Assembly (NCBI GenBank): GCA_016708905.1
Contig: JADJEV010000002.1
Location: 310,001-374,000, forward strand
Direction: 5' to 3'
DNA from: Candidatus Methylophosphatis roskildensis
Lineage (GTDB): Bacteria; Pseudomonadota; Gammaproteobacteria; Burkholderiales; Rhodocyclaceae
Length of the DNA stretch: 64,000 nucleotides
A program made the position numbers and the translations under genes. A model generated the notes under the pieces. It did no database searches and was not told the DNA's origin. It worked only from the letters and a program-made list of their open reading frames with translations. Of the stretch, positions 60,630 to 64,000 are shown piece after piece. Every line of letters begins with the position of its first letter. Position 1 is the stretch's first letter.

Positions 60630-60707
60630 CGTAGGTTGGGCAGAGCGAAGCGAAGCCCAACGCCAGAGGACGATGTTGTTGGGCTTCCTTCGTCAGCCCA
60701 ACCTACG
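60630..60707. repeat. Dispersed palindrome, GTAGGTTGGGC family (copy 2)
   Basis: Almost identical to the copy at 60084-60161 and in the same orientation; the two copies flank the first YjbQ gene. A partial extra arm (TGCCCAACCTACGAG) follows at 60711. Confidence 0.8.
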
Positions 60708-60739
60708 AGCTGCCCAACCTACGAGCCACGAGCTACGGG

Positions 60740-60867
60740 CTCGGTGGCCTGGAACGCCCATGGATAGTCACTCTGCGGGCCGGCATGCCGGAGAAGGCCA
60801 CTGCGCGCGCCACACCGCGGTGCCATGCCGGAAAGCGCCAGTCCGTGCGGTCTGCAGGGCAGGGCGT
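60740..60867. repeat. Dispersed palindromic repeat, GCATGC family (copy 6)
   Basis: On the minus strand CCCTGCAGACCGCACGGACT ... TTTCCGGCATGGCACC ... GCAGAGTGACTATCCATGGG ... TTCCAGGCC. It resembles copy 1 at 17677 most. The remaining part of the 60579-61062 gap holds no gene that I can support. Confidence 0.6.
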
Positions 60868-61062
60868 CGGTGGATCTTGCGAGCCACGGCCAGCGGGCCG
60901 AACGTCCGACGGGCCGACCCGGCAAGCATCACGCGTTATCGGCCTCGCCGGTCCGTGATCTCGCCCACGATGATGGCAAGCTTTCCCGGCCCATTTCCGC
61001 GCATCGCCGCGAGGTGCGCGCGTGGCAGAATGCTCGTTCCCGAAACTGCCTAGGAGCCTGTC

Positions 61063-61578
61063 GTGCCCAACGCCCGAATCGCAGTGCTGTTCGCCGCAGC
61101 GGCATTGATCGCCGCCTGCCAGTCGACGCCGCCGCCGCAGGCCCAGCCGCCGGAAGAGACGCCCCCACCGGCCGCCGCGCCGCAGGCTGCCGAGCCGGCG
61201 CCCGCGGCCGAGCCTGCCGCGCCTGCAGTGACCCCGGGGATGACGGCGGGCGTCACCGGCACGGTATCGTTTCGCTCGCGCACGGCCTTGCCGCCGCAGG
61301 CCCGGATCAAGGTCCAGTTGCTCGAGGCCACCGCCGCCGACGCGCCGGCCACGCTGATGGGCGAGCAGACCATCGAGGTCAAGGGCCGGCGCACGTCATA
61401 CGCGTTCCGGATCGCCTACGATCCGAAGGCAATCGTGGCCAGGAATCGCTACGAGCTTTCCGCGCGCATCCTGGCCGATGACGAGCTGTTGTTCATCAAC
61501 GAAACGCCGGCGCGGGTGCTCACCGGCGGCAACCCGAAACGGCGCAGCATCGTCGTCAAGCCGGTGGCCAGGCCTTGA
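61063..61578 (+). CDS. YbaY-family lipoprotein
   Basis: A 171-residue lipoprotein: the lipobox is LIAAC (Cys19), followed by a Pro/Ala linker of about 45 residues and a YbaY-type beta domain (VTGTVSFRSRTALPPQARIKVQLLEA, FRIAYDPKAI, YELSARILADDELLFIN). The linker should span the gap from the membrane. GTG start at 61063. It overlaps the second YjbQ gene by 4 bp. Confidence 0.85.
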   Translation: MPNARIAVLFAAAALIAACQSTPPPQAQPPEETPPPAAAPQAAEPAPAAEPAAPAVTPGMTAGVTGTVSFRSRTALPPQARIKVQLLEATAADAPATLMGEQTIEVKGRRTSYAFRIAYDPKAIVARNRYELSARILADDELLFINETPARVLTGGNPKRRSIVVKPVARP

Positions 61579-61994
61579 GGCAGGCGCAGACCATCGTCGG
61601 CGTCAGCACGCGCGGTCGTACGCTGTCCGACATCAGCTCGACCGTGCGCGAGTGGGTGCGCGGTCAGGGCTTGACGAACGGCTTGCTGACCTTGTTCATC
61701 CGTCACACCTCGGCCAGCCTGCTGATCCAGGAGAACGCCGATCCGGATGTGCGGGCCGATCTCGAGCGCTTCTTCGCGCGCCTGGTGCCCGATGGCGATC
61801 CGCTGTTCGAGCACACGACCGAGGGCCCGGACGACATGCCGGCCCATGTGCGCTGCGCGCTCACCCAGACCCAGCTCGCGGTACCACTGATCGATGGCGC
61901 ACTGGCGCTCGGCACCTGGCAGGGCATCTACGTCTATGAGCATCGCGCGCGCGGCGCGCGGCGCGACGTGGTGCTGCACCTTCTCGGCGAGTGA
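61575..61994 (+). CDS. YjbQ/UPF0047 family protein (paralogue 2)
   Basis: A 139-residue YjbQ-family protein with the canonical motifs FIRHTSASLLIQENADPDV, HTTEGPDDMPAHVRCALTQTQ and LGTWQGIYVYEHRA. Start TTG 61575 overlaps the lipoprotein stop. It sits about 1 kb from paralogue 1 on the opposite strand. Confidence 0.88.
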   Translation: MRQAQTIVGVSTRGRTLSDISSTVREWVRGQGLTNGLLTLFIRHTSASLLIQENADPDVRADLERFFARLVPDGDPLFEHTTEGPDDMPAHVRCALTQTQLAVPLIDGALALGTWQGIYVYEHRARGARRDVVLHLLGE

Positions 61995-62132
61995 GGTCGC
62001 GCGATGCGCCGCATGCCCGGAATCGACTGCAACACGCCGGCCGGCATTCGGGCTTTCACGCGCCCGGCGGAATGACGCGGGCGTGCTTCGCGGCGTATGA
62101 TTCGCCAATCGAAAATGCATGGGGAGAATCCC

Positions 62133-62576
62133 TTGACTCGGCGAGTGGCTGCTTGCGAGCTGTGTGAACAACCTGGCGGACACCCGGTCTGGCAGGATGG
62201 GGCGTGCCGCGTGGTGCGCGTCGATGAGCCGGACTATCCGGGTTTTTGCCGCGTGGTATGGCAGGAGCATGTCACGGAAATGAGCGATCTGACCACCGGC
62301 GAACAGCGTCACCTGGGCAGCGTGGTCAATGCGGTTGAATCGGCATTGCGCACGCTGGTGCGGCCCGACAAGATCAATCTGGCGAGCCTCGGCAACCTGG
62401 TGCCCCACCTGCACTGGCACGTGATTCCGCGCTGGCGCGACGACCGTCATTTTCCGCGGCCGATCTGGGCCGAGCCGCTGCGCGAATCCTCGCCGCCACG
62501 CCCGCCGGTCAGCGACGCCGCGCTGCATGAGGCCGTGGTGCAGGTTCTGGCCGAAGTACAGGCGGGGGCAGCATGA
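62133..62576 (+). CDS. HIT family hydrolase/nucleotide-binding protein
   Basis: A 147-residue HIT-domain protein. CELCEQPGG near the N-terminus has a Cys pair, VVWQEHVTEMSDLTTGEQ is the family helix region, and PHLHWHVIPRW is the HxHxH catalytic triad. TTG 62133 has GGGGAG 6 bp upstream and matches family starts; an ATG at 62115 is an alternative. Likely nucleoside phosphate hydrolase. Confidence 0.85.
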   Translation: MTRRVAACELCEQPGGHPVWQDGACRVVRVDEPDYPGFCRVVWQEHVTEMSDLTTGEQRHLGSVVNAVESALRTLVRPDKINLASLGNLVPHLHWHVIPRWRDDRHFPRPIWAEPLRESSPPRPPVSDAALHEAVVQVLAEVQAGAA

Positions 62577-62685
62577 GCCACCCGGCGAGGGGCCCCGCGC
62601 AGCGGGGATCGACGGCAAGGCGAATGCTGCCAGGCGCCGACGCCTTGGTCGCTCAGCAAACAATCACGTTTCGGAGGCGACGCGC

Positions 62686-64000
62686 ATGAGCACGCCGGTC
62701 CCACCGATCGCCGAAATCCATGACGTTGCCTCCGCCAAGGCTTGGCTGGCACGCCAGCCACAGGCCAACCCCTCGCAACTGCAGGCGGCATTGGCGACGG
62801 AAATCGGCCATATCAATCAGGGTACGACGGGACCGGCCATGCGCCTGTCGATCCTCGAATTCCTGCGCGAACCCGTCGCTTTCGCACAGACCGAATGCGC
62901 GAAGAAGTTCACCGGCCGGGCGCTGCCGCTGGCGCCCCACGAGCAGACAGCCTACGAGGCAAGCCGCACGCTCTGGCAACTGCTCGGCGACGGCTATCGG
63001 CTGTGTCTCGAAGCGGCCGAAGCCGGCGATCCGGAGGCCCGCCGCGACACCGCGCTGATTGCCCAGCGCGCCATTGCCACGGCCAGCATGCTGCAATTCG
63101 ACGCCTACCGTGCCCAGCATGAGGTCGGCAGCGTGTTCTGGCAGAACCTGCACCGGCTCTATGCAGCAGCCGAGCGGCAGGGCTGTGCCGAGACCGAGGT
63201 CGAGGACGGTCTGCGCCTGATCGGCAAAACCACGAGTGCCGGCGCCGGCTATGCGCTGGTACTGCTGCTCTACGCAGCCAGTCCCTATCAGCTCAGTCAG
63301 CGCCAACTGATCGCGCTGCGCCGCTGGATCGCGCGCTGGTGCAGCAAGGTTGCGATCCTGCGGGCGGCGCCAGCCGAGGGCAATCCGGCAGCCCTGCCGG
63401 TGGATCTGGCGGGATCCGGCCCGGCCGGCGCAATTGGCGGCGCGGGCGCGGACCTGCGCTGGCTCGATACGACGGCGATGCGCGGCTCGATCCGCGCCCG
63501 GCTGGTCAAGCTCAAGGAAGGCGTGGCGCCCGCCGATCTGACGCTCGGCGACGATCTTTCAGCCGAGGCTGCCGAGGAGCTCCTGTTGCACCTGTACCGG
63601 CACTGCAGCCGCAGCGCCTTGCCGCGCGTCCATCCACGGCGCCATGCGCAGGGAGAAATCCGCGTGGTCAGCGGATTGACAGGCATCCATTTCCACGTCT
63701 CCGGCAAGCTGTTCCGCGAACCCGGCTCGACTTCGACCATGACGCGCCAGCATGCCACGGAACTGGCGACTTTCGGACGTTTGTCGACCGCCGAAGAGGA
63801 GGGTCGCGCCGCGCGCGATTTCGCGCCCGAAAGCTGGCACCTGATCGATCAGAGCGCCGGCGGTTTGCGTATCGCGCGCGACGCCGGCCCGCCGCAACGG
63901 CGCATTGGCGCCGGACAACTGATCGCGCTCAAGGGCCAGAGCGACGAGTCGTTCCTGCTTGCCATGACACGCTGGATGGTGGCCGTGGGGCAGGGCGGGG
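62686..64000 (+). CDS. Conserved betaproteobacterial protein, possible C-terminal PilZ-like domain (partial, cut by window end)
   Basis: An open frame of at least 438 codons from ATG 62686 (GGAGG at good spacing) that runs off the window. The first 240 residues are helical and rich in Ala/Leu (WLARQPQANPSQLQAALATE, QHEVGSVFWQNLHRLYAAAE). The C-terminal visible part (WHLIDQSAGGLRIARD, IGAGQLIALKG) resembles the RxxxR/DxSxxG end of a PilZ domain in broken form. Function unknown; c-di-GMP binding would be inference only. Confidence 0.7.
   Translation, partial: MSTPVPPIAEIHDVASAKAWLARQPQANPSQLQAALATEIGHINQGTTGPAMRLSILEFLREPVAFAQTECAKKFTGRALPLAPHEQTAYEASRTLWQLLGDGYRLCLEAAEAGDPEARRDTALIAQRAIATASMLQFDAYRAQHEVGSVFWQNLHRLYAAAERQGCAETEVEDGLRLIGKTTSAGAGYALVLLLYAASPYQLSQRQLIALRRWIARWCSKVAILRAAPAEGNPAALPVDLAGSGPAGAIGGAGADLRWLDTTAMRGSIRARLVKLKEGVAPADLTLGDDLSAEAAEELLLHLYRHCSRSALPRVHPRRHAQGEIRVVSGLTGIHFHVSGKLFREPGSTSTMTRQHATELATFGRLSTAEEEGRAARDFAPESWHLIDQSAGGLRIARDAGPPQRRIGAGQLIALKGQSDESFLLAMTRWMVAVGQGG

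Overview
The window is a GC-rich chromosomal segment of a betaproteobacterium, probably Rhodocyclales or a close relative. This rests on the cell-wall and lipoate block mrdA-rodA-rlpA ... dacA-ybeD-lipB-lipA at the left end, a DUF3683 fused oxidoreductase, a DUF4197 protein, a c5-type cytochrome, and the codon bias. No transposase, integrase, rRNA or CRISPR array was found. One tRNA gene, tRNA-Arg(CCG), is present.

Layout. 1-10.7 kb: peptidoglycan elongation (PBP2, RodA, RlpA), a CmpX-like membrane protein, a Na+/H+ antiporter, DacA, a YbeD-like protein, LipB and LipA. A 271 bp nested-palindrome element sits just upstream of lipB. 10.7-18.4 kb: a VapBC-type pair, a MacAB-like three-gene exporter, a DUF4197 protein, Rep helicase and a membrane-anchored cytochrome c. 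18.4-22.1 kb: an accessory patch with a G-homopolymer tract, tRNA-Arg, a decayed toxin-antitoxin remnant, HipBA and a small metzincin-like protein. 22.2-31.8 kb: housekeeping and stress enzymes (VOC protein, second RlpA-like protein, COQ10/RatA-type protein, MBL hydrolase, rhodanese, methyltransferase, alpha/beta hydrolase, GST, Cca, NDUFA9-like epimerase).

31.9-42.2 kb is the most interesting part. On the minus strand, in transcription order, it holds a sigma-54-type promoter with two upstream palindromes (TGACAAAnTGTCA), a small secreted protein, a periplasmic protein made almost entirely of GMSGM/EGQK repeats (36 Met in 181 residues), a pentahaem cytochrome c, a TAT-exported DmsA-like molybdoenzyme, a DmsB-like Fe-S subunit and a TorD-type chaperone. 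A strong intrinsic terminator follows, and then a ferredoxin, a histidine kinase with a c-haem motif in its periplasmic domain, and a sigma-54-dependent response regulator. I read this as a candidate self-contained, redox-sensing periplasmic system. The Met-rich protein may be a sacrificial oxidant scavenger, or a metal binder, whose methionine sulfoxides could be recycled by the DmsA-like reductase. All of that function is inference; the motifs and gene order are directly visible.

42.2-48.2 kb: lytic transglycosylase, 5-formyl-THF cyclo-ligase, an operator plus a CopG-like antitoxin and frameshifted VapC, threonine deaminase and a YqaA-like protein. 48.2-55.8 kb: an accessory region with a putative toxin/DUF7079 pair, a UDG-fold gene of lower GC between two copies of a dispersed repeat, and two secreted enzymes (sugar dehydrogenase-like and metzincin) that share a nearly identical 0.9 kb seven-repeat C-terminal module. 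A third fragment of that module lies near 48.3 kb. 56-64 kb: a 1312-residue FAD/Fe-S oxidoreductase, two YjbQ paralogues, a YbaY-like lipoprotein, a HIT protein and a gene cut by the window edge.

At least four families of dispersed intergenic palindromic repeats occur through the window.
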